Origin: Clostridium sp. KNHs205
GTDB lineage: Bacteria; Bacillota; Clostridia; Lachnospirales; Lachnospiraceae
Assembly: GCF_000702945.1 (NCBI RefSeq)
Contig: NZ_JNLE01000003.1
Coordinates: 3,581,501 to 3,645,500, forward strand
Direction: 5' to 3'
DNA length: 64,000 bases
The translations under genes were made by a program, and so were the position numbers. This document shows positions 10,114 through 19,093 of the stretch, piece by piece. Under the pieces are notes generated by a model. The model was not told the origin of the DNA, ran no database searches, and was given only the letters and a program-made list of their open reading frames with translations. Positions within the stretch are counted from its first letter, which is position 1. Each line of letters starts with the position of its first letter.

Positions 10114-10143
10114 CATAGAGGGCTTTGGTCCTCTATGTTTTTT
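10114..10143 (+). terminator. Terminator of the sugar importer operon
   Basis: A CATAGAGG/CCTCTATG stem with an 8-nt loop is followed by seven T. It lies 12 bp after the binding-protein stop and 12 bp before the stop of the convergent minus-strand gene. Confidence 0.85.
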
Positions 10144-10154
10144 GCTGCTTACAA

Positions 10155-10598
10155 CTAAGTGTAGCAATTGATTCCTGAAATATTGGATAATGGAATAAAT
10201 ACATAAACAGGGAATTGAGTAGGCAGTTGAGTGATATATAAAAACCCTGACATGCCAAAAATACTTGCCCCTGTAAGAAAGAAGTAAAATTGACGAGGCC
10301 CCTGGTAATAAGGAGAAGATGGTATCAAACTGATAATGGACCAGTGCTCCAGTAAGCAATTAGCGGAGGGCGAAGGTGTGTCAGGGGCATTGTCCGAATT
10401 TACCGTTGGAGCAGGCGGTGGCTGCGGTATTAACTGACCGGAAGGGATTACAGATAACAAAGCACCGTATTGATATACAATCTGCTGTATTTCAAGCAGA
10501 TTGTATGCCTGACCAATCTCATTCGTTGATTCACTTAGATTGCCGGGAGGATAAGCGCCGATAGGGCAGAGAGCCTCCAATTGATTAGAATGTAACAT
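10155..10598 (-). CDS. Unrecognised 147-residue protein downstream of amine oxidase
   Basis: The ATG at 10598 is preceded by GAGGT five bases upstream on the minus strand. The same frame is open farther upstream into the oxidase gene, but that part has no protein-like composition and is not used. The product begins MLHSNQLEALCPIGAYPPG. It has a helical segment (about 20-45), a Pro-rich linker (PQPPPAPT, about 60-80) and a C-terminal half rich in aromatic and hydrophobic residues ending GINCYT, with cysteines near 11, 84 and 145. I know no family for it. It follows the amine oxidase by 106 bp on the same strand, so a functional link is inferred from position only. Confidence 0.6.
   Translation of the reverse strand: MLHSNQLEALCPIGAYPPGNLSESTNEIGQAYNLLEIQQIVYQYGALLSVIPSGQLIPQPPPAPTVNSDNAPDTPSPSANCLLEHWSIISLIPSSPYYQGPRQFYFFLTGASIFGMSGFLYITQLPTQFPVYVFIPLSNISGINCYT
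10475..10506. repeat. Perfect 12-bp inverted repeat inside the 147-residue gene
   Basis: ATACAATCTGCT and AGCAGATTGTAT are separated by 8 bases. The repeat lies wholly within the coding sequence and would form a stable hairpin in the mRNA. No T run follows, so it is not a terminator. Confidence 0.6.
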
Positions 10599-10704
10599 CC
10601 GGGACCTCGATACTGGTTTGTTACAATATATTACGGAAAGTACTTGTTTGTTACAGCAATAGAAGCATATTAAAACAGGTTTGAGTTTACAATTAATAAT
10701 TAAT

Positions 10705-12375
10705 TTATTGGTAGGAATTATAAGCCAGGCAATTTGCAGCAAACATTCCGCTGTAGAGTGCACCCTGCATCCAGCCGTGTTTGGAAGAGGTGTGCTCACC
10801 GGCAAAGAATACACGGTTGTTATATTCCGGTAACAGCATATCATAACCGAAATTAAGCAGTTGGCCTGGGAGATTGGTAGCAAAAGCACCTTTGGCAAAA
10901 GGCTCTTCATTCCAATTAACCGTTTTGTGTCCCGTAATCAATCTGTTTAAATAATCTTCCGGGAGACCATGAACTTCTTCTACATTTCTCTTAATATAGG
11001 AAAACCGCTGCTCTTCAGGGAAAGCACCAACTCGAACAGCATCCAGTCCTATGTTATACGAAGCAGTAAATACTCCCGGTTCGTTTGGTGTACAGCCCCA
11101 TTCCTCTAAACAGGCAAGATGGTCCGTAGGGTAAAAGATAGTTCGGATGGGCAGATCAGTAGCAGAAAAACCTCCGTTCATTCTTCCGTAATCAGTATCT
11201 TCTTCCCAAAAACGTCTTTTGCTTAAAAAAGAGGCTTTTAAGGAATTATAATAGTTCAATTCTCTGATAGCCTGCATCTTCTGATTGGTAAAGAAGGGTT
11301 TTATATCAAAGGTTCTAAGCAGAGAAAAAGGGATGGCGCAAATGATGTAATCAAATTCTTCGGTCTGATTTCTTAAACCTGGGGTATTGTATCTCAGTAA
11401 AACCTTATTGTCTTCCAGCTGATATATTCCATTAACGTAATACCCCATATTAACCTGGCAGTTTCCAAGATCCTCTTTACTAATGGTATACTCATCAGGA
11501 GTGAGATTCGTTAAAGAGTTATAAAAAGCATAGGGGAGATATTCCATTCCTCCGGAGATACGATAGACGTTGGCATAATCCATGGAATATTCTTCACTGA
11601 GCGTTTCGAAATAGTTTGCCGCAAGAGTGTCACCTGTCAGTGAATTTACACTGGCAAGAAGGGTTATTGCATCCTGACTCAAACCGAGATCCTCAAGAAT
11701 CTGCCGGACACTTTGATTGATATAGGGAAGAATTTGAGGAGAATAGTACGGTAATATCTGAAGAAGTTCTTTTCTGGTATCGGGAGAGAGTTCCTTTAAC
11801 AGACTGGAAAATGCGTAATCATTCAACTGATTCCAGGGAGTATTTCTTTCGGCAGGTGTAAGATTATACAGAGGATAAAGATACTCCATAATATTTGCCC
11901 CCTCGGGATCTTTGCGGGTTCTGGTATTATGGACATAAATGAAATTATTAGGCATTCCCTGGGAGGAGGGAACTGTCATTAGATTAAAGAGGTTAATATA
12001 ATGCCAGGTAGTACCATGAGAGACTGGTATTCGCATAGCACCGAACTCTCCATAATAGTTTCTGCTTCTGTCAAAATAATAGGTATAGACTCTGCCGCCT
12101 ATACGTTCTTCATTAGCTTCAAAAACCGTAATGTCTGCTCCGGTCTTACGAAGCTCAAAGGCAGCTGCCAGACCAGCAAGTCCTGCACCAATTATACCTA
12201 TCCTGACTTTCTTTAACCCACCGGGTTCTATGTAGGTATTAATGTCAGGCGGTGGATTTAACAGTTCAATTATATTGTACAGATCTTCGGATCTCCCTGC
12301 CCCTTTCAAGGAATTTGATAGCATCTGATACCTCTGGGTGTCGGTAGGGTTCATAAAAGTATGAATGTTTGTCAT
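10705..12375 (-). CDS. FAD-dependent amine oxidase (MAO / L-amino-acid oxidase family)
   Basis: The protein has 556 residues. After an N-terminal stretch of about 50 residues comes the dinucleotide-binding motif IGIIGAGLAGLAAAFEL with the downstream acidic residue in VFEANEERIGGR. The C-terminal FAD motif is FFAGEHTSSKHGWMQGAL. These are hallmarks of flavin amine oxidases that oxidise an amine or amino acid to imine plus H2O2. There is no signal peptide, so the enzyme is cytoplasmic. An AGGTG ribosome site lies 8 bases before the ATG. An O2-dependent oxidase is unexpected in an anaerobe, so the acceptor and substrate are uncertain. Confidence 0.88.
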   Translation of the reverse strand: MTNIHTFMNPTDTQRYQMLSNSLKGAGRSEDLYNIIELLNPPPDINTYIEPGGLKKVRIGIIGAGLAGLAAAFELRKTGADITVFEANEERIGGRVYTYYFDRSRNYYGEFGAMRIPVSHGTTWHYINLFNLMTVPSSQGMPNNFIYVHNTRTRKDPEGANIMEYLYPLYNLTPAERNTPWNQLNDYAFSSLLKELSPDTRKELLQILPYYSPQILPYINQSVRQILEDLGLSQDAITLLASVNSLTGDTLAANYFETLSEEYSMDYANVYRISGGMEYLPYAFYNSLTNLTPDEYTISKEDLGNCQVNMGYYVNGIYQLEDNKVLLRYNTPGLRNQTEEFDYIICAIPFSLLRTFDIKPFFTNQKMQAIRELNYYNSLKASFLSKRRFWEEDTDYGRMNGGFSATDLPIRTIFYPTDHLACLEEWGCTPNEPGVFTASYNIGLDAVRVGAFPEEQRFSYIKRNVEEVHGLPEDYLNRLITGHKTVNWNEEPFAKGAFATNLPGQLLNFGYDMLLPEYNNRVFFAGEHTSSKHGWMQGALYSGMFAANCLAYNSYQ

Positions 12376-12709
12376 CTTTTTACACCTGTATAAATTATGT
12401 TACTTTAATGTATTGCCTATAGGATGGAAATATTCTGGATATTCGTTCTGTTATGGCTGCTTATTTCATAAAATAGAGGTTATTATTGAAATACCTTATT
12501 TTGGTAAGGGAATAACGCTATAGAGCTGATCCGAAGCAAGCCACACCGGTATGTACCTTTTGGCAGGGAATCCATGGGAATTATCTAAGTAGAGGTACAC
12601 AAATTGAAATGTAATTAAATAACAATATATTTTACAGAAGGATTTATAAGCGTAAATTATTACTGTAATAGCATAGGTGTAAAAAAATTATAAAATACCT
12701 GAAAAATAA

Positions 12710-12754
12710 TTGTAATCCCTTTTACAATCCTGTATAATTATTAAAAAGCGCTTT
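12710..12754 (+). promoter_or_regulatory. Sigma-A promoter of xpt with cre-like palindrome at the start site
   Basis: TTGTAA (12710-12715), a 17-bp spacer and a perfect TATAAT (12733-12738) put the transcript start near 12745. The start overlaps the palindrome AAAGCGCTTT (12745-12754). The 14-base window AAAAAGCGCTTTCA from 12743 resembles the CcpA cre consensus at 12 of 14 positions. The 5' leader is only about 50 nt, too short for a guanine riboswitch. The rest of 12376-12709 holds no gene that I can recognise. Confidence 0.65.
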
Positions 12755-12797
12755 CAAGAGCAAAAAAACACGGGATGAAATAGAAAGGCAAAAGAAA

Positions 12798-13373
12798 ATG
12801 AAATTATTACAGGACAGAATTATATCAGACGGCAACGTAAAGAGCGGAAATGTACTTAAAGTGGATAATTTTTTGAATCATCAGATGGATATTGAGCTAT
12901 TCAATGAAATCGGAAAAGAGTTTAAACGAATCTTCTCAGAATACTCCATAAATAAAATACTTACCATAGAGGCATCCGGTATCGGTATTGCCTGTATAAC
13001 CGCACAATATTTCAACGCACCTGTAGTATTTGCAAAGAAAGCCCAGAGCATAAATATCGATGGTGATGTATATTCAACGAAAATCGAATCTTTTACTCAT
13101 AAGAAAACCTACGATGTTATTGTTTCTAAAAAATTCATAAGTCCCGAAGACAGAGTTCTAATTATTGATGATTTCCTGGCTAACGGTTGTGCACTTGCAG
13201 GGTTGATAGATATTGTACGCAGTGCAGGAGCAACGGTAGAAGGCATCGGAATAGTAATAGAAAAGGGCTTCCAAAATGGTGGAGATATGATTCGTAGTAT
13301 GGGTGTAAGACTTGAATCTTTGGCTATCATTGAAAGTATGGATGCAGAAAACGGCACAATAGAATTTCGTTAA
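12798..13373 (+). CDS. xpt: Xanthine phosphoribosyltransferase
   Basis: The 191-residue protein matches Xpt in length and layout. It opens with [26 protein letters not shown]-type residues. The PRPP loop is [11 protein letters not shown] (about residues 119-129), and the central segment [14 protein letters not shown] is the family hood region. It salvages xanthine by transfer to phosphoribosyl pyrophosphate, giving XMP. It is a single-gene unit with its own promoter and terminator. Confidence 0.95.
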   Translation: MKLLQDRIISDGNVKSGNVLKVDNFLNHQMDIELFNEIGKEFKRIFSEYSINKILTIEASGIGIACITAQYFNAPVVFAKKAQSINIDGDVYSTKIESFTHKKTYDVIVSKKFISPEDRVLIIDDFLANGCALAGLIDIVRSAGATVEGIGIVIEKGFQNGGDMIRSMGVRLESLAIIESMDAENGTIEFR

Positions 13374-13392
13374 TTACTTAAAGGATACATAT

Positions 13393-13421
13393 AATCCGCT
13401 TTGAAAAGGGGCGGATTTTTT
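13393..13421 (+). terminator. Terminator of xpt
   Basis: AATCCGC and GCGGATT arms around an 11-nt loop are followed by a T run. It begins about 20 bp after the xpt stop. Confidence 0.8.
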
Positions 13422-13555
13422 GTGCGCCTTTCTAGTCCAGGAGCAAAATAGTGGTGGACAGTTCACACTTCTTATTTGGGAAGTACCGTACCTTCAATTG
13501 CGATAAGCATTGATATTAGTGCGGAAAGAAGAAAGCAATCCACTTTTTATTTGAA

Positions 13556-13569
13556 CACGCCAGGGCGTG
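13556..13569. promoter_or_regulatory. Small palindrome upstream of the ABC exporter operon
   Basis: CACGCC and GGCGTG arms are separated by two bases, 36 bp before the first exporter start codon. It could be an operator or a leader hairpin. No regulator gene lies next to it, so the role is unknown. Confidence 0.35.
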
Positions 13570-13604
13570 AAGGGTAGTTAACCTGATCACGAAAGGGGGA
13601 TAGT

Positions 13605-15371
13605 ATGAAGCATATCATTACATATTTAAAACCTTATGGGCTGCGAATGCTTATGGGGTTTATCATAAAAGTTGCAGGTACTTTTATGGATTTGGGACTT
13701 CCCTGGGTGCTGGCCTATATTATTGATGAGGTCATTCCTTTAAAAGAAGTAAAATATATTCTGCTATGGGGCGTCTTAATGCTTCTCCTGTCGGTAGGTG
13801 CAAGACAATTTAATATAACAGCTAATCGTATGGCGTCCAGAGTTGCCGGAGATACCGTAAAGAAATTAAGACATGATTTGTTCCTTAAAATACAGCAGCT
13901 TTCCGGTTCACAGGTGGATTATTTATCGATTCCGTCCCTGGTATCCAGAATGACTTCAGATACCTACAATATTCATCAGATGGTCGGTATGATGCAAAGG
14001 CTAGGTGTCAGAGCACCGATTATCCTTGTGGGAGGTATGATTCTGACCTTTACATTGGAACCGGTACTAACGCTGATACTTGTAGGAATTCTACCTTTGC
14101 TGGCCTTCTGTGTATATGTGGTTTCCAAAAAGGGAATCCCTCTTTATTCCAAAAGCCAGAGTGCAGCGGATAGAATGGTGCGGGTAGTAAGAGAGAATGT
14201 TAACGGAATACGTGTTATCAAAGCACTTTCCAAATCAGGATATGAAAAAGAGAGATTTCACAGGGCAAATGACCAGGTAGCTGCCAATGAATTTAAGGCA
14301 GGAGCAACGATGGCAGTGATTAATCCCGTTATGAACCTGCTGCTTAATGGTGGTCTGACCCTCGTTATAATAGCAGGTGCTTACAGGGTAAACAGCGGTG
14401 CCTCTGAGGTTGGTAAGATTGTAGCTTTTCTGTCCTACTTCACAATGATTCTGAATGCAATGCTTATGATTACCAGAATTTTTGTAGGCATTTCAAAGGC
14501 AAATGCTTCTGCTGACAGAATATTTGAAGTTTTAAATGCTAGAGAAGAACTGAAGCCTGAAGAAGCGCTGACAGAAAAAGAAGCATATGGGACTTCAGAA
14601 GCTGAAAATATACATGTTTCCTTCAGGGGAGTTACCTTTACCTATCCTCAAAGAAGAGAGGAAGAGGCAGAAGATGACGATTCTATTAATGTAGAAAACA
14701 TTGATTTCAGTATTAAGACAGGTGAATCTCTGGGTATTATTGGAGCAACTGGTTCCGGTAAAACAACCTTGATAAATTTATTGTTACGCTTTTATGATAC
14801 AGATAAAGGTGGTATCTACATAAAGGGTAAAAATGTTAAAAGCTATTCCCTGCAGGACTTGAGAAGCAAATTTGGTGTGGTATTTCAAAATGATATGATA
14901 TTTGCTGATACCATTGGAGGAAATATTGACTTTAACCGCGGTATATCTGTTGGCAGATTAAAGGAAGCCGCAGAAGATGCACAGGCAGCGGAATTTATTA
15001 ACCAGCTGGTAAGTGGCGAGAAGAAAGGTTTTGATTACGAAGCGGCAGTAAAAGGTGCTAACCTGAGCGGCGGTCAGAAACAAAGACTGCTCATTGCAAG
15101 AGCGCTTGCTGCCAGTCCGGAAATTCTGGTGCTTGATGATTCCTCCAGTGCCTTAGACTATAAAACCGATGCGGCACTCAGAACTGCGCTGCGAGAGAAT
15201 TATCAGAACACCACAACTATTATGATAGCCCAGAGAATCAGTTCTATTATGAATATGGACCATATAATTGTTATGGAAGAGGGCAGAATGATTGGTTATG
15301 GAAACCATGAAGAACTTCTGTTGAATTGCCCTGTATACAATGAGATATATCAGTCACAAATGGGAGAATGA
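13605..15371 (+). CDS. Heterodimeric ABC exporter subunit with degenerate ATP site
   Basis: The 588-residue half-transporter has an N-terminal six-helix domain (about 1-310) and a C-terminal ABC domain. Walker A is GATGSGKTT (about residue 378) and the signature is NLSGGQKQR. Walker B reads ILVLDDSSSALD, with aspartate in place of the catalytic glutamate. This matches the degenerate partner in heterodimers such as TM287/288 or BmrC/BmrD. The partner gene follows after 83 bp. Such pairs export drugs, lipids or peptides; the substrate is unknown. GAAAGGGGG precedes the ATG. Confidence 0.92.
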   Translation: MKHIITYLKPYGLRMLMGFIIKVAGTFMDLGLPWVLAYIIDEVIPLKEVKYILLWGVLMLLLSVGARQFNITANRMASRVAGDTVKKLRHDLFLKIQQLSGSQVDYLSIPSLVSRMTSDTYNIHQMVGMMQRLGVRAPIILVGGMILTFTLEPVLTLILVGILPLLAFCVYVVSKKGIPLYSKSQSAADRMVRVVRENVNGIRVIKALSKSGYEKERFHRANDQVAANEFKAGATMAVINPVMNLLLNGGLTLVIIAGAYRVNSGASEVGKIVAFLSYFTMILNAMLMITRIFVGISKANASADRIFEVLNAREELKPEEALTEKEAYGTSEAENIHVSFRGVTFTYPQRREEEAEDDDSINVENIDFSIKTGESLGIIGATGSGKTTLINLLLRFYDTDKGGIYIKGKNVKSYSLQDLRSKFGVVFQNDMIFADTIGGNIDFNRGISVGRLKEAAEDAQAAEFINQLVSGEKKGFDYEAAVKGANLSGGQKQRLLIARALAASPEILVLDDSSSALDYKTDAALRTALRENYQNTTTIMIAQRISSIMNMDHIIVMEEGRMIGYGNHEELLLNCPVYNEIYQSQMGE

Positions 15372-15454
15372 TGCCAAATCTGTCGGAGCTTTATAAGCCT
15401 GGGAGTATTTTAAGCTTCTTTCATAGTTTTTAAGCTGCAATAAACTGCAGCGGA

Positions 15455-17482
15455 ATGCGAGGAAATATGTCTGTGAAGAAAAACAAAGAGGATGATTCTC
15501 CCAGTTCAAGAAGGAACTTGAAGTGGAAGAAAGGGAAGCCGGAAGTGGAAGGAAAGCTGGAAGCAAAAGGAATACTGGAAGCAGAAGGAAAACCAGAAGC
15601 AGAAGGAAAGCTGGATGCAGAAGGTAAATTAAATAAATTAACAGAATCCGGTGAAACCGATTCTAAAAATAACTTAAAGTTACAAAATGATACAGAAAGA
15701 TCCTATAAGCAAAATGAAAAAGACCAGGAAAATAAAGCGAAACCAAGAGATGCAAAGAAAGTAGTAAAACGACTCAGCAAATATCTGATACAGGAAAAGC
15801 GGCGGATAGTACTGGCATTGCTTCTGACTATCACAGGAAATATACTGGCACTTATCGGACCGATGCTTTCTGGTTATGCAATTGATGCAATTGAACCCGG
15901 AAAAGGAAAAGTAATCTTTGAGAAGGTGTTCTACTATTGTAGTTTAATGATGCTGCTCTATATCATCTCAGTCTTTTTCTCTTATCTTTTAAGTATTCTA
16001 ATGCTGCGTATCAGCCAAAAGGTTACGAAAAGAATGAGAGACGATGTTTTTGCCAAGCTGACAGAACTTCCTGTTAATTATTATGATACCAAGCAGGCAG
16101 GAGATATTATCAGCCGTATATCCTATGATATAGATGTCATTAGTACGTCTCTATCTACAGATGTAGTACAGATAATGGCCAGTGTAATAACTGTAATCGG
16201 TTCTCTTATTATGATGATTATGATATCTCCTGTTATGGTACTTGTTATGTTGGTGACCATTCCTTTATCTATTTGGTATACCCGTTACATGTCAGGAAAA
16301 GTTCGGCCTCTGTACAGCACCCGTTCAGAGAAACTTGGAAACCTGAACGGTTTTGTAGAAGAGATGGTATCCGGACAGAAGACAATAAGAGCATATGCCA
16401 GAGAAGAAGTAGTACAGGATAAATTTGACCACATCAATGATGAAGCTGTTGAGGCATATTTTAATGCGGACTACTACAGTAGCATAGTTGGTCCCACCGT
16501 AAATTTTATTAATAATTTATCCTTATCTCTTGTAACGGTTTTTGGAGCAGTGTTATTCTTACTGGGACATTTAAGTCTGGGAAGTATATCCTCTTTCATT
16601 CTGTATTCAAGAAAGTTCTCAGGTCCTATTAATGAAGCTGCTAATATTGTCAGTGAACTTCAATCTGCTGCCGCTGCAGCAGAAAGAGTCTTTAAAATTC
16701 TTGACGAAGAATCAGAAAAAGCGGACAGATTGGGAGCAAGTGAACTGAATGTAGAGAAGGGTAAAGTCATCCTAAAAGATGTTACCTTTGGTTACATGAA
16801 AGACAGGATTATATTAAAGAAACTGAATATGGAGGCGAAGGAAGGTAATCTCATAGCAATTGTTGGACCAACCGGCGCGGGAAAAACAACAATAATAAAC
16901 CTCTTAATGCGGTTTTATGATATTAACAGCGGTGATATAACCATAGACGGACAAAATATCAGAGACGTATCCAGGCAGAGCCTGCGTAAAGCTTATTCCA
17001 TGGTATTGCAGGATACCTGGGTATTCCATGGTACCGTATTTGAGAATATAGCTTATGGTAAAGAAAATGCCACAAGGGAAGAAGTAATAGAAGCGGCCAA
17101 AGCAGCAAAGATACACTCTTATATAAAGAAACTGCCGGCTGGGTATGATACAATTCTGGACGAAGATGGAATTAATATGTCCAAAGGGCAAAAACAGCTC
17201 CTAACCATTGCCAGAGCCATGCTGATGGATTCAAAGATACTAATTCTGGATGAAGCTACTTCAAACGTAGATACCAGAACGGAGATTCAGATACAGGCAG
17301 CCATGCGAAAGCTTATGGAGGATAAAACCTGCTTTGTCATAGCCCATAGACTGTCCACGATTAAAAATGCTGATCTGATATTAGTCGTCAATGATGGAAA
17401 TGTGGTAGAACAGGGAAAACACGGTGAATTAATGGAGACCAGAGGCTATTATTATCAGATGTATTCTTCCCAGTTTGTCTAA
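15455..17482 (+). CDS. Heterodimeric ABC exporter subunit with catalytic ATP site and repeat-rich N-terminal tail
   Basis: Up to 675 residues; the ATG at 15467 is an alternative start with a GAGGA site just before it. About 100 charged residues precede the membrane domain and include five Lys/Glu hexapeptide repeats. The six-helix domain and ABC domain then follow, with Walker A GPTGAGKTT, signature NMSKGQKQ and a complete Walker B ILILDEATSNVD. The catalytic Glu and the altered signature are the mirror image of the upstream subunit, as expected of a heterodimer with one active ATP site. The tail is not normal for the family. Confidence 0.92.
   Translation: MRGNMSVKKNKEDDSPSSRRNLKWKKGKPEVEGKLEAKGILEAEGKPEAEGKLDAEGKLNKLTESGETDSKNNLKLQNDTERSYKQNEKDQENKAKPRDAKKVVKRLSKYLIQEKRRIVLALLLTITGNILALIGPMLSGYAIDAIEPGKGKVIFEKVFYYCSLMMLLYIISVFFSYLLSILMLRISQKVTKRMRDDVFAKLTELPVNYYDTKQAGDIISRISYDIDVISTSLSTDVVQIMASVITVIGSLIMMIMISPVMVLVMLVTIPLSIWYTRYMSGKVRPLYSTRSEKLGNLNGFVEEMVSGQKTIRAYAREEVVQDKFDHINDEAVEAYFNADYYSSIVGPTVNFINNLSLSLVTVFGAVLFLLGHLSLGSISSFILYSRKFSGPINEAANIVSELQSAAAAAERVFKILDEESEKADRLGASELNVEKGKVILKDVTFGYMKDRIILKKLNMEAKEGNLIAIVGPTGAGKTTIINLLMRFYDINSGDITIDGQNIRDVSRQSLRKAYSMVLQDTWVFHGTVFENIAYGKENATREEVIEAAKAAKIHSYIKKLPAGYDTILDEDGINMSKGQKQLLTIARAMLMDSKILILDEATSNVDTRTEIQIQAAMRKLMEDKTCFVIAHRLSTIKNADLILVVNDGNVVEQGKHGELMETRGYYYQMYSSQFV
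15536..15625 (+). repeat. Five tandem 18-bp repeats encoding K-[LP]-[ED]-[AV]-x-G hexapeptides
   Basis: The units read KPEVEG, KLEAKG, ILEAEG, KPEAEG and KLDAEG, in frame inside the N-terminal tail of the exporter subunit. The DNA units are imperfect copies, consistent with slippage expansion followed by drift. Confidence 0.8.
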
Positions 17483-17822
17483 TGGAAGATATTAAGCGAT
17501 TCAATTTTTCAACCTATTGGTTAAATGAAAAACTTGTGTGCTATGGAGTATAGTTCCGGATGCTTGGTACTATTAAGTGGAACACTCTGTAGAAAGGATT
17601 ATAAAATTTATATTATTTACCACAAACAATAAAATAGTTCTTGCCAATAACGGCAATTCTTAGTAAAATATATTAGGTTGTCAATAACCAAAACATGAAG
17701 CAGTTTTATGACAGATGGATACCCAGATGTCAGCAAACTACTTAAATTGTTATTTTAACAGGCAGTCATTTCTTTCTACATGAGTAGTGCTTGAATTGGG
17801 TTGCGAAAAGCATAGGTGCAAT

Positions 17823-18800
17823 ATGAAGAATATTAAAGAACATATCAGACTTTCACAATTTAAACCGGTTTATCTCTTATACGGTACGGAGAATTATCTG
17901 AAGCGCCTCTATAAGGATAAGTTGAAAACAGCAATATTACCTGGCGAGGATGATATGAACTACTCATATTTTGAAGGAAAAGGAGTAGATACGGTGAAAG
18001 TGAAGGAGGCAGCAGAGACTCTTCCTTTTTTCAATGATAAACGTCTGATAATAATTGAAAACAGTGGTTTATTTAAAAGTCAGAATGATTTGGCGGATTA
18101 TATAAAGCAAATACCTGAAACCACACACATTATATTTGTAGAAGCAGAGGTTGACAAAAGAAATCGTTTGTATAAAGCAGTAAAAGATAACGGAACCATT
18201 TCAGAAATGAATGCCATGGATGAAGCCAATCTTAAGCTGTGGATTGCTTCTTTGCTTAAGCAGGATCAAAAGAAGATTACAGAAGAGAGCATATTATATC
18301 TTCTAAGTAAGACCGGTACAGACATGGACAACATCAGCAATGAGATAGAAAAACTTGTCTGTTATTCCGGTGAGAGAGAGATTATAACCATTCAGGATAT
18401 CGAAGAGGTATGCACCGCACAAATATCCGGAAAGATCTTTCAGATGGTCGAGGCAATTGGTAATAAGAAGCAGAAACAGGCACTGGAGCTTTATTATGAT
18501 CTGTTGGCACTAAAAGAAAAACCAATGTCCATCATGTATCTTATATCCAGGCAGTTCAATATACTGTTACAGGTCAAGAGCTTATTGGCTCTAGGCTTTC
18601 AGAATAACAGGATTGCAGAAAAGACAGGATTAATGCCTTTTACAATCACGAAATATGTAAGTCAATGCCGTAATTATACAGAGAAGACTCTTAAAGAGGC
18701 TTTAACCTCCTGTATTGATACAGAAGAACAGGTGAAAACCGGAAGAATGCAAGATACCATCGCTGTAGAATTGATTATTGTTAAATTCAGTGCTGCATAA
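17823..18800 (+). CDS. holA: DNA polymerase III delta subunit (clamp loader)
   Basis: I chose the ATG at 17823, preceded by AGGTG, which gives 325 residues; a frame start at 17787 adds 12 residues that do not look like HolA. The product opens with HIRLSQFKPVYLLYGTENYL, the typical HolA start, and continues through an AAA+-like fold with the family's FFNDKRLIIIEN and C-terminal collar domain. It wrenches the sliding clamp open during loading. The 17483-17822 gap shows only a short TTGCC/GGCAA inverted repeat and no gene. Confidence 0.93.
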   Translation: MKNIKEHIRLSQFKPVYLLYGTENYLKRLYKDKLKTAILPGEDDMNYSYFEGKGVDTVKVKEAAETLPFFNDKRLIIIENSGLFKSQNDLADYIKQIPETTHIIFVEAEVDKRNRLYKAVKDNGTISEMNAMDEANLKLWIASLLKQDQKKITEESILYLLSKTGTDMDNISNEIEKLVCYSGEREIITIQDIEEVCTAQISGKIFQMVEAIGNKKQKQALELYYDLLALKEKPMSIMYLISRQFNILLQVKSLLALGFQNNRIAEKTGLMPFTITKYVSQCRNYTEKTLKEALTSCIDTEEQVKTGRMQDTIAVELIIVKFSAA

Positions 18801-18827
18801 TTATTAAATGCATTGAAAGATTTATGC

Positions 18828-18883
18828 TTAATCATTTTTTTAAAAACTTAATTTATTAATCATTTTTTTAAAAACTTAATTTA
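18828..18883. repeat. Perfect 28-bp tandem duplication
   Basis: Two identical, directly abutting 28-base copies (18828-18855 and 18856-18883), each with a run of seven T followed by AAAAACTTAATTTA. They lie between holA and the tRNA promoter. The identity points to a recent slippage event. Confidence 0.9.
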
Positions 18884-18922
18884 TAGTTGTTCCGTCCTGC
18901 TGTTCCGTCCATTTTCCGTGGC

Positions 18923-18950
18923 TTGACAAATCAAGAAAAATGAATAGAAT
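18923..18950 (+). promoter_or_regulatory. Promoter of tRNA-Ser
   Basis: A consensus TTGACA (18923-18928), a 16-bp spacer and TAGAAT (18945-18950). The predicted start near 18957 is about 10 bases before the mature tRNA. Confidence 0.75.
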
Positions 18951-18967
18951 AGTAGTATGAAATATAT

Positions 18968-19054
18968 GGAGAGTTGTCCGAGTGGTTGAAGGTGTGGCTC
19001 TCGAAAAGCCATAGACCTTAAAAGGTCTCTAGGGTTCGAACCCCTAACTCTCCG
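18968..19054 (+). tRNA. tRNA-Ser, anticodon CGA
   Basis: A 7-bp acceptor stem (GGAGAGT with ACTCTCC) and G discriminator. The anticodon loop CTCGAAA has CGA at 19002-19004. The long variable arm (AGACC/GGTCT) is typical of class II serine tRNAs. The T arm is AGGG-TTCGAAC-CCCT. No CCA is encoded. It reads UCG codons. Its 3' end borders the integrase remnant. Confidence 0.96.
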
Positions 19055-19058
19055 TTAG

Positions 19059-19093
19059 TTAAAAGCTGTCAATTATACGTTGACAGCTTTTAA
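19059..19093. terminator. Perfect 14-bp hairpin between tRNA-Ser and convergent integrase
   Basis: TTAAAAGCTGTCAA and TTGACAGCTTTTAA surround a 7-nt loop. The right arm is made of the integrase gene's last codons and its stop lies in the loop. It can terminate transcription from both sides, since A/T-rich arms flank a GC core. Confidence 0.7.

Noticed and set aside
10599-10910. Upstream in-frame extension of the 147-residue gene
   Set aside because: It overlaps the end of the amine oxidase gene in another frame and has no protein-like composition; a ribosome site supports the start at 10598.
12376-12797. Purine (guanine) riboswitch before xpt
   Set aside because: Common before xpt genes, but the conserved loop sequences are absent and the predicted leader is only about 50 nt.
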